Part shown: in pieces, positions 9,994-18,521 of the stretch
Position numbering within the stretch: the first letter of the stretch is position 1
How the letters are laid out: every line of letters begins with the position of its first letter
Source: Bacteroidia bacterium
GTDB taxonomy: Bacteria > Bacteroidota > Bacteroidia > JADZBD01
DNA length: 64,000 nucleotides
Assembly (NCBI GenBank): GCA_020852255.1
Contig: JADZBD010000004.1
Span: forward strand, 62,001-126,000
Reading direction: 5' to 3'
The notes under the pieces: generated by a model
Seen by the model: the letters and a program-made list of their open reading frames with translations, nothing else
Told to the model about the DNA's origin: nothing
Databases searched by the model: none
Translations under genes and position numbers: made by a program

Positions 9994-10001
9994 TATCTTT
10001 G
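9994..10001 (+). promoter_or_regulatory. -7 box TATCTTTG before the jelly-roll T9SS gene
   Basis: Exact TAnnTTTG match 28 nt before ATG 10030. The -33 region (TTCG at 9967-9970) is weak. Confidence 0.5.
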
Positions 10002-10029
10002 CTTTTTACCAGCATCTAAACCTAAACCA

Positions 10030-10977
10030 ATGAGAAAACTCTTTACAACACTTACCGTTCTTGCCTGTGCGGGGCTTTCCGCGCAGACCTCCTTCTGGAC
10101 AGAAAACTTCGGATCCGGCTGCAACCGGGGAACGATTGTTACTTCCTATACCGGAAGTAACGGAGCCTGGACCCTTACCAACGGAACAAACCAGACTTAT
10201 GCAAACCAGTGGTTTGTAAGCGCTACAGCCGGAGGAACGGCGGTGAACCAATGCGCATCGTCCTGTTTGCTTACCAGCAACACCAATCCCACACTTCATG
10301 TAGGCAATCCGGCAGTATCCATTCCCAACGTAATTAATATCGGTGCGGATACCACCTCAACCTATCTCACAGGGCTTTTCTGCGGTATGGGAATTTGTTC
10401 CACTACTGACCGCCGTGCAGAATCGCCCACGATCAATTGCACCAACCGTACAGGGATAAGCGTTACATTTCTCTACTATGAGAACGGAGAAACCACGAAC
10501 GATGATGCGACATTCTGGTATTACAACGGCTCTTCCTGGGCACAGCAGAATGCACTTGCAAAAACCACACTTGGAAATTGTGTACCGATGGGACAGTGGA
10601 CTACGATAACTATTAATCTTCCCGCTTCCGCCAACAACAATCCGAACGTGAAGATCGGATTCCGTTGGGTGAATAACGATGATGGGCTGGGAAATGATCC
10701 TTCCTTTGCTGTGGATGACATCAGCGTATCCGGCATGTCTACTATCGGAATGATTCAGACAGATCTGTCACATGTGAATGTATTCGCCGCAGGAAACGAA
10801 ATTTATGTGGAAAATGCAGGCAACTTTGAGGTGAAAGGTGTTTATGATCTTGTTGGTAAAGAGATTTCTTTCAACAGGAACGGCAATATCCTGAGCGTAA
10901 ACGCTCCCTTGGGGATTTACTTTGTTGAACTTTACACTGAAGGACAGCGTTTGGTTCGCAAGATCATGATCCGTTGA
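10030..10977 (+). CDS. Secreted jelly-roll-type protein with T9SS sorting domain
   Basis: 315 residues. A signal peptide (MRKLFTTLTVLACAGLSAQ) precedes one beta-sandwich domain of about 220 residues that ends in FAVDDISVSG. That ending is typical of MAM/cleaved-adhesin-like jelly rolls. Several cysteines (for example NQCASSC, GLFCGMGIC) could form disulfides. The T9SS domain ends GIYFVELYTEGQRLVRKIMI. Probably a surface adhesin or carbohydrate-binding protein. Followed by a strong terminator at 10999. Confidence 0.83.
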   Translation: MRKLFTTLTVLACAGLSAQTSFWTENFGSGCNRGTIVTSYTGSNGAWTLTNGTNQTYANQWFVSATAGGTAVNQCASSCLLTSNTNPTLHVGNPAVSIPNVINIGADTTSTYLTGLFCGMGICSTTDRRAESPTINCTNRTGISVTFLYYENGETTNDDATFWYYNGSSWAQQNALAKTTLGNCVPMGQWTTITINLPASANNNPNVKIGFRWVNNDDGLGNDPSFAVDDISVSGMSTIGMIQTDLSHVNVFAAGNEIYVENAGNFEVKGVYDLVGKEISFNRNGNILSVNAPLGIYFVELYTEGQRLVRKIMIR

Positions 10978-10998
10978 TCCCTTCTCTCTTTATGTATC

Positions 10999-11027
10999 AA
11001 CCCCGGCCTCATCCGCCGGGGTTTTTT
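10999..11027 (+). terminator. Intrinsic terminator
   Basis: A 9-bp stem AACCCCGGC / GCCGGGGTT with a 7-nt loop, followed by T6. It ends the 10030 gene. The minus-strand side has no clear U-tract, so it is weak for pheS. Confidence 0.85.
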
Positions 11028-11043
11028 ATTGCGCTTTTTACTT

Positions 11044-12057
11044 CTAAAGCAATGGAAACTGCCGCAGGAAGCGGATGTCATTCTCGGAAAACAGACGCAG
11101 GTCGTTCACTCGGTACTTCAACATCGTAATGCGCTCAATACCCATTCCGAAAGCATAACCCGAATAAACGGCTGGATCAATCCTACAATTCTCCAGTACT
11201 GCCGGATCAACCATCCCACATCCAAGGATCTCCACCCAACCGCTGTGTTTACAGATGTTGCATCCCTTCCCACCACAGAAAGGACAGGAGATGTCCATTT
11301 CCGCACTGGGTTCGGTAAACGGGAAAAAACTGGGACGCAACCGAATCCTGGTCTCAGCACCGAACATCTCGCGTGAAAAGAAGAGCAAGGTTTGTTTGAG
11401 GTCGGCGAAAGAAACATTCTTATCTACATACAATCCTTCCACCTGATGAAAGAAACAATGGGCTCGCGCGGAAATGGCCTCATTACGAAAAACTCTTCCG
11501 GGAGAGATCGTGCGAATGGGTGGCTTTTGCTTTTCCATTACCCGCACCTGCACTGAAGAGGTGTGGGTTCTCAGAGCAATATCCTTCTCAATGAAAAAGG
11601 TATCCTGCATATCGCGCGCGGGGTGATCTTCCGGGAAATTCAGTGCGGAAAAATTATGCCAATCGTCTTCGATCTCGGGTCCTTCGGAAACATTAAAACC
11701 AATGCGCGAAAAAATGCGAATGATCTCTTCCCGGATCAGTGAGATGGGATGGCGGGTTCCGGTTTCACGAGGCTCTCCAGGAAGAGTGAGATCATGCTCC
11801 TTTCCTTCTTCGCCTCCCTGTGTATCAAACTTCTCCTTCCATTGGTTGAGTTTCTCCTGCGCCTTGTTCTTCAGGTCGTTCAGCTTCACTCCCACTTCAC
11901 GTTTAAGTTCCGGCGATACATGTTTAAACTCATCGAAGAGCTGCGACAATTTTCCTTTGCGGCTCAGCATCTTCAGGCGAAATTCTTCCAGGTGCTCTTT
12001 GGATTCCACCCGGAAGTTATCCACTTCAGACATCAGCTCTTTAATGCGTTCAAGCAT
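11044..12057 (-). CDS. pheS: Phenylalanyl-tRNA synthetase alpha subunit
   Basis: 337 residues, the standard length. An N-terminal coiled-coil tRNA-binding region (residues 1-90) is followed by the class II core with motif 2 (GRVFRNEAISARAHCFFHQVEG) and motif 3 (YSGYAFGMGIERITML). An internal Cys cluster (CPFCGGKGCNICKHSGW) is as seen in many bacterial PheS. It charges tRNA-Phe together with PheT, which is not in the window. It lies 9 bp downstream of the cyclophilin gene and probably shares its transcript. No Phe-rich leader was seen. Confidence 0.96.
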   Translation of the reverse strand: MLERIKELMSEVDNFRVESKEHLEEFRLKMLSRKGKLSQLFDEFKHVSPELKREVGVKLNDLKNKAQEKLNQWKEKFDTQGGEEGKEHDLTLPGEPRETGTRHPISLIREEIIRIFSRIGFNVSEGPEIEDDWHNFSALNFPEDHPARDMQDTFFIEKDIALRTHTSSVQVRVMEKQKPPIRTISPGRVFRNEAISARAHCFFHQVEGLYVDKNVSFADLKQTLLFFSREMFGAETRIRLRPSFFPFTEPSAEMDISCPFCGGKGCNICKHSGWVEILGCGMVDPAVLENCRIDPAVYSGYAFGMGIERITMLKYRVNDLRLFSENDIRFLRQFPLL

Positions 12058-12066
12058 GGGACAAAA

Positions 12067-12948
12067 CTACGGTTTCTTAAGAATTTCCGCCTTCAGGATA
12101 CGGATATCGGTCAGCGGCCGGTTGTTATCGTCCGTTGCGGCCTGCGCCATGAGATCCACGATCTCCATTCCCTCTACCACTTCTCCGAAAACTGTATAGG
12201 ATCCGTCCAGGTGCGGGGTTCCTCCAAGCGTCTGGTAAAACTTCTTCTGCTCCGTCGTATACATGTGGGGAGGAATCTGTTTCAACTCCTCCGCTATGAG
12301 TTTCTCCAGTTCCGCATTCAGCGCCTTCATACTGTCAGGAATGCTCATGTTCTTTTTATATCGCTCAACAAAAAGTTTGTTCGCCGGATCACGGATAATA
12401 TTATTGGTTGCCAGAAAACGATCATTGCGTTTGCTCTGTACACCCAATAAACTATCGTTCCACGTTTTTCCGATCACAATGTAGAACTGACAGCCTGAGG
12501 ACTCCCGGTTCGGGCTGATAAAGTCGCTCTCCCTCGCTGCTCCCACCGCGCCTCGTTTATGATATAGCTGCGGAAGAATTTCTGCCGGCACTGTGTATCC
12601 CACATCCCCGTCTCCCAGCAGCACTCCGGGTTTTGCATTTTTCGATACGGGATCACCGGCCTGGGCAACAAAATTACGGATCACACGATGAAAAAGCAGA
12701 CTGTCGTAATGTCCCTTCTCCACCAGCTTAATAAAATTATCCCGGTGAAAAGGGGTTTCCTTAAACAACCTGATCTTAATATCACCCTTGGTTGTTTTGA
12801 TGAGAACAAGCGCCTCTCCGTCATTTATAACAATTTCATTTACAATGGGTTGAGGGTTACTTACAGGTGTTTTTAAATCCTGCCTTGTGCGGCAACCTGG
12901 CCCGGCCAGAAGCGTCATATAGAGCAGAAGCTTAAGCAGCTTGTTCAT
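12067..12948 (-). CDS. Cyclophilin-type peptidyl-prolyl isomerase, probable lipoprotein
   Basis: 293 residues. The N-terminus MNKLLKLLLYMTLLAGPGC resembles a lipoprotein signal, although Pro at -2 makes the lipobox weak. The cyclophilin domain starts near residue 45 (VLIKTTKGDIKIRLFKETPFHRDNFIKL). It contains YDSLLFHRVIRNFVAQAGDP and ends with DGSYTVFGEVVEGMEIVD. A roughly 70-residue charged helical insert (about residues 165-230) interrupts the fold, a layout seen in Bacteroidota periplasmic PPIases. It probably helps fold exported proteins. Confidence 0.88.
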   Translation of the reverse strand: MNKLLKLLLYMTLLAGPGCRTRQDLKTPVSNPQPIVNEIVINDGEALVLIKTTKGDIKIRLFKETPFHRDNFIKLVEKGHYDSLLFHRVIRNFVAQAGDPVSKNAKPGVLLGDGDVGYTVPAEILPQLYHKRGAVGAARESDFISPNRESSGCQFYIVIGKTWNDSLLGVQSKRNDRFLATNNIIRDPANKLFVERYKKNMSIPDSMKALNAELEKLIAEELKQIPPHMYTTEQKKFYQTLGGTPHLDGSYTVFGEVVEGMEIVDLMAQAATDDNNRPLTDIRILKAEILKKP

Positions 12949-12972
12949 TACCGGTTAATTTTATTAAATTTG
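12940..12972 (+). promoter_or_regulatory. Promoter of the small lipoprotein gene
   Basis: CTTG at 12940-12943, exactly 21 nt, then TAAATTTG at 12965-12972 (full -7 consensus). ATG 13020 lies 47 nt downstream. The -33 box overlaps the first codons of the divergent cyclophilin gene. Confidence 0.65.
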
Positions 12973-13019
12973 TTGTACAAAGCTAACATTTACAGGACAT
13001 TAGAATAATACAAAGGATC

Positions 13020-13376
13020 ATGAAAAATATCTTTACATCCTTCCGCACGCTGACTCTTTCCGGTCTTCTGTTGCTATTTGCCACGGCCAACATCGGGTGT
13101 TTACGTGAGACAGACTGTACGGCCGTTATAACAGTTGTGTATGCTTCTACAGGGCAACCGGTGGTGGGTGCCACGGTTAAGCTGGATTGTAACAGTTGTC
13201 AGCAGACAGGCACATTACAGGAAGACACACAGATCACGGATGGTTCCGGGAAAACGAACCATGTATTCCGCTACCCTGCCGTACTGGATGTCACCATTAC
13301 TTCTCCTGCCGGAGGAGCTACTGGTGTAATCAAACTGGAGGAGGGAGAAACAGTAGAGAAATCATTTCAGATCTAA
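13020..13376 (+). CDS. Small lipoprotein with carboxypeptidase-regulatory-like fold
   Basis: 118 residues. A lipoprotein signal ends at ATANIGC. The mature ~90 residues look like a single beta-sandwich (ITVVYASTGQPVVGATVKL ... DGSGKTNHVFRYPAVLDVTI), as in CarboxypepD_reg/Ig-like domains. Three further cysteines follow. Function unknown; probably an envelope lipoprotein. The 3' end overlaps the convergent gene at 13373 by 4 bp. Confidence 0.75.
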   Translation: MKNIFTSFRTLTLSGLLLLFATANIGCLRETDCTAVITVVYASTGQPVVGATVKLDCNSCQQTGTLQEDTQITDGSGKTNHVFRYPAVLDVTITSPAGGATGVIKLEEGETVEKSFQI

Positions 13377-13714
13377 GACGGATCTCGTTCCCTGAAGTAA
13401 TCAAGAACAGCCTTTTTTAATAAATCAGATTGCTGCCCCGGTGATAGCCGGGGCAATTTCTTTTTCGTTTTATAGTGAGGCCAGCCGTCCTGATCCACCT
13501 TCTCCAGTTCATAATATCCGTACTTCGCAAGAATCCGGCATGTAGCAACGTGTAGCATATCCATCTTCTCCTCCTTGCTGAGGGTGCGCTGTGCTGCGCC
13601 CATTTCCTGCACTCCTATCAGGAAGAGAATGCCATTCAGATCGAGGTCCGCGTTGAACCGGAGGTTCAACTTTTCAACAAGAAGGGTCCAGTGGTCTGTT
13701 AAGTTTTCGCTCAT
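13373..13714 (-). CDS. Conserved hypothetical protein
   Basis: 113 residues, no signal peptide, mostly helical. Recognisable segments are WTLLVEKLNLRFNADLDLNGILFLIGVQEMG and YGYYELEKVDQDGWPHY. It resembles short cytoplasmic proteins widespread in Bacteroidota, but I cannot name a function. It is convergent with the lipoprotein gene and divergent from the CvpA gene (42 bp apart). Its 3' coding part also contains a hairpin that may end the opposite transcript. Confidence 0.7.
   Translation of the reverse strand: MSENLTDHWTLLVEKLNLRFNADLDLNGILFLIGVQEMGAAQRTLSKEEKMDMLHVATCRILAKYGYYELEKVDQDGWPHYKTKKKLPRLSPGQQSDLLKKAVLDYFRERDPS
13434..13465 (+). terminator. Probable terminator lying inside the convergent gene
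   Basis: A 7-bp stem GCCCCGG / CCGGGGC with a 6-nt loop, followed by TTTCTTTTT. Read on the plus strand it would stop the 13020 transcript about 60 nt after its stop codon. The same bases encode the C-terminal part of the 13373 gene on the other strand. Confidence 0.5.
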
Positions 13715-13756
13715 GCCCCGCTAAGTTACAAAAGGAATTTGCCCTAATTTTCCGTC

Positions 13757-14305
13757 GTGAATTATCTTGATATTCTTTTCGTTGTTCCTCTGCTATGGGG
13801 ACTTTACAAAGGCATCACCCGCGGGCTGATTGTAGAAGCCGCTACGCTGGCTGCATTCTTTCTCGCGGTTTGGGTAGCAATACATTTCTGCGACTGGCTA
13901 ACGGGATTGCTCAGCGCGAAATTCGGAGCCGTAACTGAATACCTGCCCCTCATAGCTTTTGCCGTTTTGTTTCTCGGCGTGCTGGTGCTGGTGTTTTTTG
14001 TTGCGAAAATGGCGGAACGAACCGCAAAGTCCGGCGGACTCAGTGTGATCAATAAACTCTTTGGAGCTGTATTCGGGATGCTGAAATTCGCACTCATTAT
14101 TTCCCTTTTCATATTCATTTTTGAAGCAGTTGAGCGCAGTTATCCCATGATAAATCTTGAAACAAAGCAGGGATCACTGCTGTATGAACCCATTTCGAAA
14201 GTTGCTCCTGCTGTTATCCCGGGGTTAAAAGAAACAGAGATAACCCGGTATATTCCGGTGATGCCTGATACGCTCCGGGTGAACGTGCCGGTTACTCCGC
14301 CGTAA
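13757..14305 (+). CDS. CvpA family membrane protein
   Basis: 182 residues from a GTG start. Four membrane segments (about residues 5-20, 28-47, 64-86, 103-124) and the CvpA-type motifs [19 protein letters not shown] and [16 protein letters not shown]. CvpA proteins are inner-membrane proteins linked to envelope stress, biofilm and colicin V production. The 3' end overlaps the convergent pgk gene by 14 bp. Confidence 0.85.
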   Translation: MNYLDILFVVPLLWGLYKGITRGLIVEAATLAAFFLAVWVAIHFCDWLTGLLSAKFGAVTEYLPLIAFAVLFLGVLVLVFFVAKMAERTAKSGGLSVINKLFGAVFGMLKFALIISLFIFIFEAVERSYPMINLETKQGSLLYEPISKVAPAVIPGLKETEITRYIPVMPDTLRVNVPVTPP

Positions 14306-15485
14306 CCGCGTCAATTCCAGGAAGGGAACCCGATTCAATATATTCCAATAGTGCCCCCCCGCCTGTGGAAACATAGCTCACTTGCTTCCCCAACCCGTAT
14401 TTATTAACGGCCGCCACGGAATCTCCGCCGCCGATAAGTGAGTAGGCTCCTCCGGCGGTAGCTTTTACAATTGCGTCCGCCATGCTTCTCGTTCCGCTTT
14501 CAAATGCACTCATTTCAAAAACGCCCATCGGTCCGTTCCATAAAATAGTTTTAGATGCAGCAATTGCCGATGCAAACTGAAGGATACTCTCAGGACCTAT
14601 ATCCAGCCCCATCCATCCTTCTGGGATATTCAGTACCGGAAACGTTTTCACTGCTGCGTCGTTCGAGAATTTGTCGGCACACACAGCATCCACAGGCAGG
14701 TGAATGTGAACACCTTTTTCTTTGGCCCGGTTCAGGATCTCCCTTGCCGTATCAAGGCGATCGTCCTCCACAAGCGATTTTCCTATATTGCCTCCCATGG
14801 CTTTTGCAAAGGTGAATGCCATTCCGCCGCCGATGATAATGTGATCCGCCTTGGTCATGAGTTGCTCAAGGATCAGGATTTTATCCGATACTTTTGCCCC
14901 TCCCATAACAGCAGTGAAGGGCTTTGCGTTTCCATTCAACACATGTGCGATAGAACTGATCTCCCCGTTCATGACGTAGCCGAAACATTTGCGACCGGGG
15001 AAAAACTTCGCAATCACTGCGGTACTGGCATGCGCCCGGTGCGCCGTACCGAAGGCATCGTTCACGTAAATATCTCCCAACGCTGAGAGTTCCCGTGCGA
15101 AGGTTTCGTCGCCCTTTTCCTCCTCCTTATGAAAACGTAGGTTCTCAAGCAACAGCACCTCTCCTGCCTTCATTGCGCCGGCCGCTTTCCTTGCCACTTC
15201 ACCTGTGCAATCAGCCACAAAGGTTACATTCGCACCCAGCAAACGAGCAGCAGCATTCACAATATGTTTAAGAGAATATTTCTCCTCCGGCCCGTTTTTG
15301 GGCCGGCCCAGGTGCGACATAAGGATGGCACTTCCCCCGTCAGCCAGAATCTTACGGATCGTGGGAACAGCAGCGCGAATACGGGTGTCGTCGGTTACTT
15401 CGAACTTTTCATTCAGGGGTACATTGAAATCCACGCGGATCAGTGCTTTCTTCCCGCCGAAGTTAAAATGGTCAACGGTAATCAT
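14292..15485 (-). CDS. pgk: Phosphoglycerate kinase
   Basis: 397 residues, usual length. N-terminal DFNVPLN and [32 protein letters not shown], the hinge [15 protein letters not shown], and the C-terminal nucleotide motif [17 protein letters not shown] are all present. It interconverts 1,3-bisphosphoglycerate and 3-phosphoglycerate with ADP/ATP in glycolysis. Two TACTTTTG boxes precede the start. Confidence 0.97.
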   Translation of the reverse strand: MITVDHFNFGGKKALIRVDFNVPLNEKFEVTDDTRIRAAVPTIRKILADGGSAILMSHLGRPKNGPEEKYSLKHIVNAAARLLGANVTFVADCTGEVARKAAGAMKAGEVLLLENLRFHKEEEKGDETFARELSALGDIYVNDAFGTAHRAHASTAVIAKFFPGRKCFGYVMNGEISSIAHVLNGNAKPFTAVMGGAKVSDKILILEQLMTKADHIIIGGGMAFTFAKAMGGNIGKSLVEDDRLDTAREILNRAKEKGVHIHLPVDAVCADKFSNDAAVKTFPVLNIPEGWMGLDIGPESILQFASAIAASKTILWNGPMGVFEMSAFESGTRSMADAIVKATAGGAYSLIGGGDSVAAVNKYGLGKQVSYVSTGGGALLEYIESGSLPGIDAVTAE

Positions 15486-15505
15486 TGGTCTTGGTCTTGG
15501 TCGGG

Positions 15506-15522
15506 CAAAAGTATCAAAAGTA
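15506..15522 (-). promoter_or_regulatory. Tandem -7 boxes TACTTTTG of pgk
   Basis: Two exact TAnnTTTG matches 9 bp apart on the minus strand (15515-15522 and 15506-15513), 20-29 nt upstream of the pgk ATG. The leader also carries three tandem copies of TTGGTC. Two start points may be used. Confidence 0.5.
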
Positions 15523-15557
15523 TTGGCAAAAAGAAGCTGATCTATTTCAGGGAAATG

Positions 15558-15565
15558 TATCTTTG
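15558..15565 (+). promoter_or_regulatory. -7 box TATCTTTG of holB
   Basis: Exact TAnnTTTG box ending 3 nt before ATG 15569. This marks ATG 15569 as the real start and predicts a leaderless mRNA. Confidence 0.6.
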
Positions 15566-15568
15566 AAA

Positions 15569-16717
15569 ATGCGTTTTCGGGATGTAACAGGACAGGAAGA
15601 ACTCAAACAGATTCTCCGCCGATCGGCAGGGTCGGAGCGCATTGCCCATGCACAATTATTCCAGGGACCAGAAGGGAGCGGTATGCTTCCACTGGCGCTC
15701 GCATTCGCTTCATATCTCTTGTGTGAACGTCCGGACGTCAATGACTCCTGCGGTGAGTGTGCTTCCTGCCGGATGACTTCAAAGCTGGCACATCCCGATC
15801 TGCATCTTTCCTTTCCGTTTTCCGTTAAAAAGGAATTTCCGGATTGCGACGCTCTGCTCAGGGAATTCAGGGATGCGGTACTTGCCCAACCCTACATGGC
15901 ATACCATGACTGGATGGAGCTCCTCGACGGCGAGAATAAACAGGGAATTATTCCGGTAAAGGAAAGCGAAAATATTCTGCGTAAACTTTCGCTGAAAAGT
16001 TTTGCAGGCCGGTATAAGATCCAGGTAATCTGGCTTCCGGAGAAAATGAACACGCAGGCTGCTAATAAACTGCTGAAGCTCCTGGAAGAACCTCCGGAAT
16101 CAACGCTTTTTCTGCTGGTAACAGAACATGAAGAACAATTGCTGCGCACCATCGTATCCCGCACACAAAGCATTAAGGGTGACCGCCTTCCGGATGAAGA
16201 AGTTAAAAACTACCTGCTGACACGCACCTCGCTTTCCGAAAAGGAAGCAGAAAATATTTCACGCCTTGCTGCCGGAAACCTTCGCGATGCTCTATTCATT
16301 GCCTCAGAAGGAAATGCAGGCGAAGACAACCCGTTTGCCCGCTTCCGCGACTGGATGCGGCTCTGTTACAAGGGTGACGTACCTGGAATTCAGAAATGGG
16401 TTCTCCGGGGATCTGAATTTAGCAGGGAATCATTAAAGGGATTCCTCGTGTACTCACTTCACATGATACGTGAGTCTCTTGTACTGAATTACGGCGATGA
16501 AAAGCTCGTTCACCTGAGCGGAGAAGAAATGGATTTTCTACGGAAATTTTCCGCCTTTATCCATAAAGGGAATTGCCGGAAAATGATGGAAGACCTGAAT
16601 GAAGCAGCCGTACAACTGGAATGGAATGCCAACGCCAAAATCCTCCTTACTGACCTGTCGCTCCGGCTGCGCGACCTGCTAAAAGTTCCCGACCCGGGAA
16701 CTAAAATCAAGGCCTAA
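15569..16717 (+). CDS. holB: DNA polymerase III delta' subunit
   Basis: 382 residues. AAA+ clamp-loader fold with a degenerate P-loop ([17 protein letters not shown], lacking GKT), as in delta' which does not bind ATP. A zinc site has Cys 52, 61, 64 and 67 (CGECASC). Sensor and arginine-finger regions are visible ([35 protein letters not shown]). It is part of the clamp loader of the replicative polymerase. The frame is open 28 codons further upstream, but a -7 box ends 3 nt before ATG 15569, so that start is chosen. The ricT-gldH pair follows. Confidence 0.9.
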   Translation: MRFRDVTGQEELKQILRRSAGSERIAHAQLFQGPEGSGMLPLALAFASYLLCERPDVNDSCGECASCRMTSKLAHPDLHLSFPFSVKKEFPDCDALLREFRDAVLAQPYMAYHDWMELLDGENKQGIIPVKESENILRKLSLKSFAGRYKIQVIWLPEKMNTQAANKLLKLLEEPPESTLFLLVTEHEEQLLRTIVSRTQSIKGDRLPDEEVKNYLLTRTSLSEKEAENISRLAAGNLRDALFIASEGNAGEDNPFARFRDWMRLCYKGDVPGIQKWVLRGSEFSRESLKGFLVYSLHMIRESLVLNYGDEKLVHLSGEEMDFLRKFSAFIHKGNCRKMMEDLNEAAVQLEWNANAKILLTDLSLRLRDLLKVPDPGTKIKA

Positions 16718-16781
16718 GGCATGCCTGCCCTCTCTTTTTTTTATGTATTTTCGCTATCCCTGAAGAAAAAGGAAGGAAATC

Positions 16782-18053
16782 ATGGGATGCGGTGGATGTG
16801 CCGGAAGCAGAGGATGCTCAACTGTAACTAACGGATTACCAAAGGCTTGCGGTACCTGCGGAAGCGGGAGCTGTAACAAGCTGAACGTGTATGACTGGCT
16901 GGCAAACATGGAATTGCCTGCCGGGCAGAAAGCATTTGATGTAGTAGAAGTCCGCTTTAAAAACAGCCGAAAGGAATTTTTCCGAAACGTGAATAACCTG
17001 CCTTTGTCCATGGGTGAAGTTATAGCAGTAGAAGGAACCAGCGGGCATGACATCGGAACTGTTTCGGCTTCCGGAGAAATCGTTAAACTTTTGTTGAAGC
17101 GTAAAGGAATTAATTTTGATTCCTCGGAGATCAGGAAGGTATACCGGATAGCAAAACCAGCAGATCTGGAGAAGTGGAAAGAAGTGCAGGCGCTGGAGGT
17201 AAAAACGATGTACCATGCAAGAACCATTGCGGTCAAACTGGGTCTGCAGATGAAAATTTCTGATGTAGAGTATCAGGGTGATGGGATGAAGGCCACGTTT
17301 TATTACACAGCTGACGACCGTGTGGATTTCAGGGAACTCATTAAAGTACTGGCATCTGAATTCAGGGTGCGAATAGAAATGCGTCAGATCGGGGCACGGC
17401 AGGAAGCATCCCGCCTGGGGGGCATCGGTTCCTGCGGACGAGAACTCTGCTGCTCCACCTGGTTAACCGATTTCCGGACGGTTAATACCGGTGCGGCCCG
17501 TTACCAGCAACTTTCTCTCAATCCGCTTAAGCTTGCCGGTCAGTGCGGAAAACTCAAATGTTGCCTGAATTATGAACTGGATGCTTACATGGATGCGCTG
17601 AAGCATATTCCGGAGAGCAACATTAAACTGCAGACACAGAAAGGACCTGCCTTCCACCAGAAAACAGATATTTTCCGCGGCATGATGTGGTATTCCTATG
17701 AAAGTGAACCCTCCCGGTTCATTGCGCTGAGTGCCGTTACTGTAAAAGGAATCATTGAAATGAACAAGGGCGGACAATCTCCTGCGGAACTGGTAGATGA
17801 AATACAGGCTTTCCGCGCAGTAGAAAAATCAGCCTTACCTGATTTTGAAAATGTAGTGGGGCAGGATAGTCTGACTCGCTTTGATCACAAGAGAAAAAAA
17901 CACAAGGGCGGTAAAAACCGTCATAGAGGCGGGCAGGAAAAACAAGCAAAGTCCAAAGGCGGACAGGCACAAGAACAGAATAAAAATCAGGGCAACAGGA
18001 ATCACCGAAATCGCCGCAATAACCCGAACCGCAACAAACCTCCAGGCAAGTGA
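16782..18053 (+). CDS. ricT: PSP1/RicT-family protein with Cys-rich ends and basic tail
   Basis: 423 residues. The PSP1 C-terminal domain (about residues 60-290) carries the RicT cysteine motifs SCGRELCCSTWL and GQCGKLKCCLNYEL. In Bacillus RicT, with RicA and RicF, binds Fe-S clusters and affects RNase Y. An extra N-terminal Cys-rich segment (MGCGGCAGSRGC) and a Lys/Arg/Asn/Gln-rich disordered tail after about residue 365 could bind RNA. Its TGA stop overlaps the GTG start of gldH (GTGA), implying translational coupling. The RNA-processing role here is inferred from the family. Confidence 0.85.
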   Translation: MGCGGCAGSRGCSTVTNGLPKACGTCGSGSCNKLNVYDWLANMELPAGQKAFDVVEVRFKNSRKEFFRNVNNLPLSMGEVIAVEGTSGHDIGTVSASGEIVKLLLKRKGINFDSSEIRKVYRIAKPADLEKWKEVQALEVKTMYHARTIAVKLGLQMKISDVEYQGDGMKATFYYTADDRVDFRELIKVLASEFRVRIEMRQIGARQEASRLGGIGSCGRELCCSTWLTDFRTVNTGAARYQQLSLNPLKLAGQCGKLKCCLNYELDAYMDALKHIPESNIKLQTQKGPAFHQKTDIFRGMMWYSYESEPSRFIALSAVTVKGIIEMNKGGQSPAELVDEIQAFRAVEKSALPDFENVVGQDSLTRFDHKRKKHKGGKNRHRGGQEKQAKSKGGQAQEQNKNQGNRNHRNRRNNPNRNKPPGK

Positions 18054-18517
18054 CCAGGAAATTGTCTCTCCTTCTCACTGTTTCCCTGCTGATCCTGAGT
18101 TCCTGTGATCCGCTGAGGGTTTATGAAGAAAATAAAGAAATTGAAGGGGATTCATGGAAAGCTTCAGACAAAAAGATTTTTGAATTCCGGATGGAGGATA
18201 CGGTGAGCCCCTTCAACGTTTTTATCAATGTACGCCATCGCGGCGATTACCCCTACTCCAACCTGTACTTGTTTATTACTACGCACAGACCCGACGGAAA
18301 AATGTCTGTTGATACAGTTGAATGTATGTTGCAGGGTAATGAAGGAAAATGGCTGGGAGACGGCATTGGAGATTTGTACCATAATCGTTTGTTTTTTCGC
18401 TCCGGTGTGCGTTTCCCTGTAAAAGGAGACTACTCTTTTACCTTTGAGCAGGCGATGCGCACAGATGAACTTCCGCATATTACAGACATCGGCATGCGGG
18501 TTGAAAAAATGCCATAG
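18050..18517 (+). CDS. gldH: Gliding motility lipoprotein GldH
   Basis: 155 residues from a GTG that overlaps the ricT stop. A lipoprotein signal ends at LLILSSC. The mature part matches GldH in length and pattern (VYEENKEIEGDSW, FNVFINVRHRGDYPYSNLYLFI, GKWLGDGIGDLYHNRL, GDYSFTFEQAMR). GldH is an outer-membrane-directed lipoprotein needed for gliding in Flavobacterium johnsoniae and linked to T9SS function. The ricT-gldH pairing recurs in Bacteroidota. It ends 4 bp before the convergent oxidoreductase gene. Confidence 0.9.
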   Translation: MTRKLSLLLTVSLLILSSCDPLRVYEENKEIEGDSWKASDKKIFEFRMEDTVSPFNVFINVRHRGDYPYSNLYLFITTHRPDGKMSVDTVECMLQGNEGKWLGDGIGDLYHNRLFFRSGVRFPVKGDYSFTFEQAMRTDELPHITDIGMRVEKMP

Positions 18518-18521
18518 CCCG

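Noticed and set aside
16717-16742. Palindrome AGGCATGCCT followed by T8 after holB
   Set aside because: The palindrome has no loop, so a stable RNA hairpin cannot form as drawn. Weak terminator at best.
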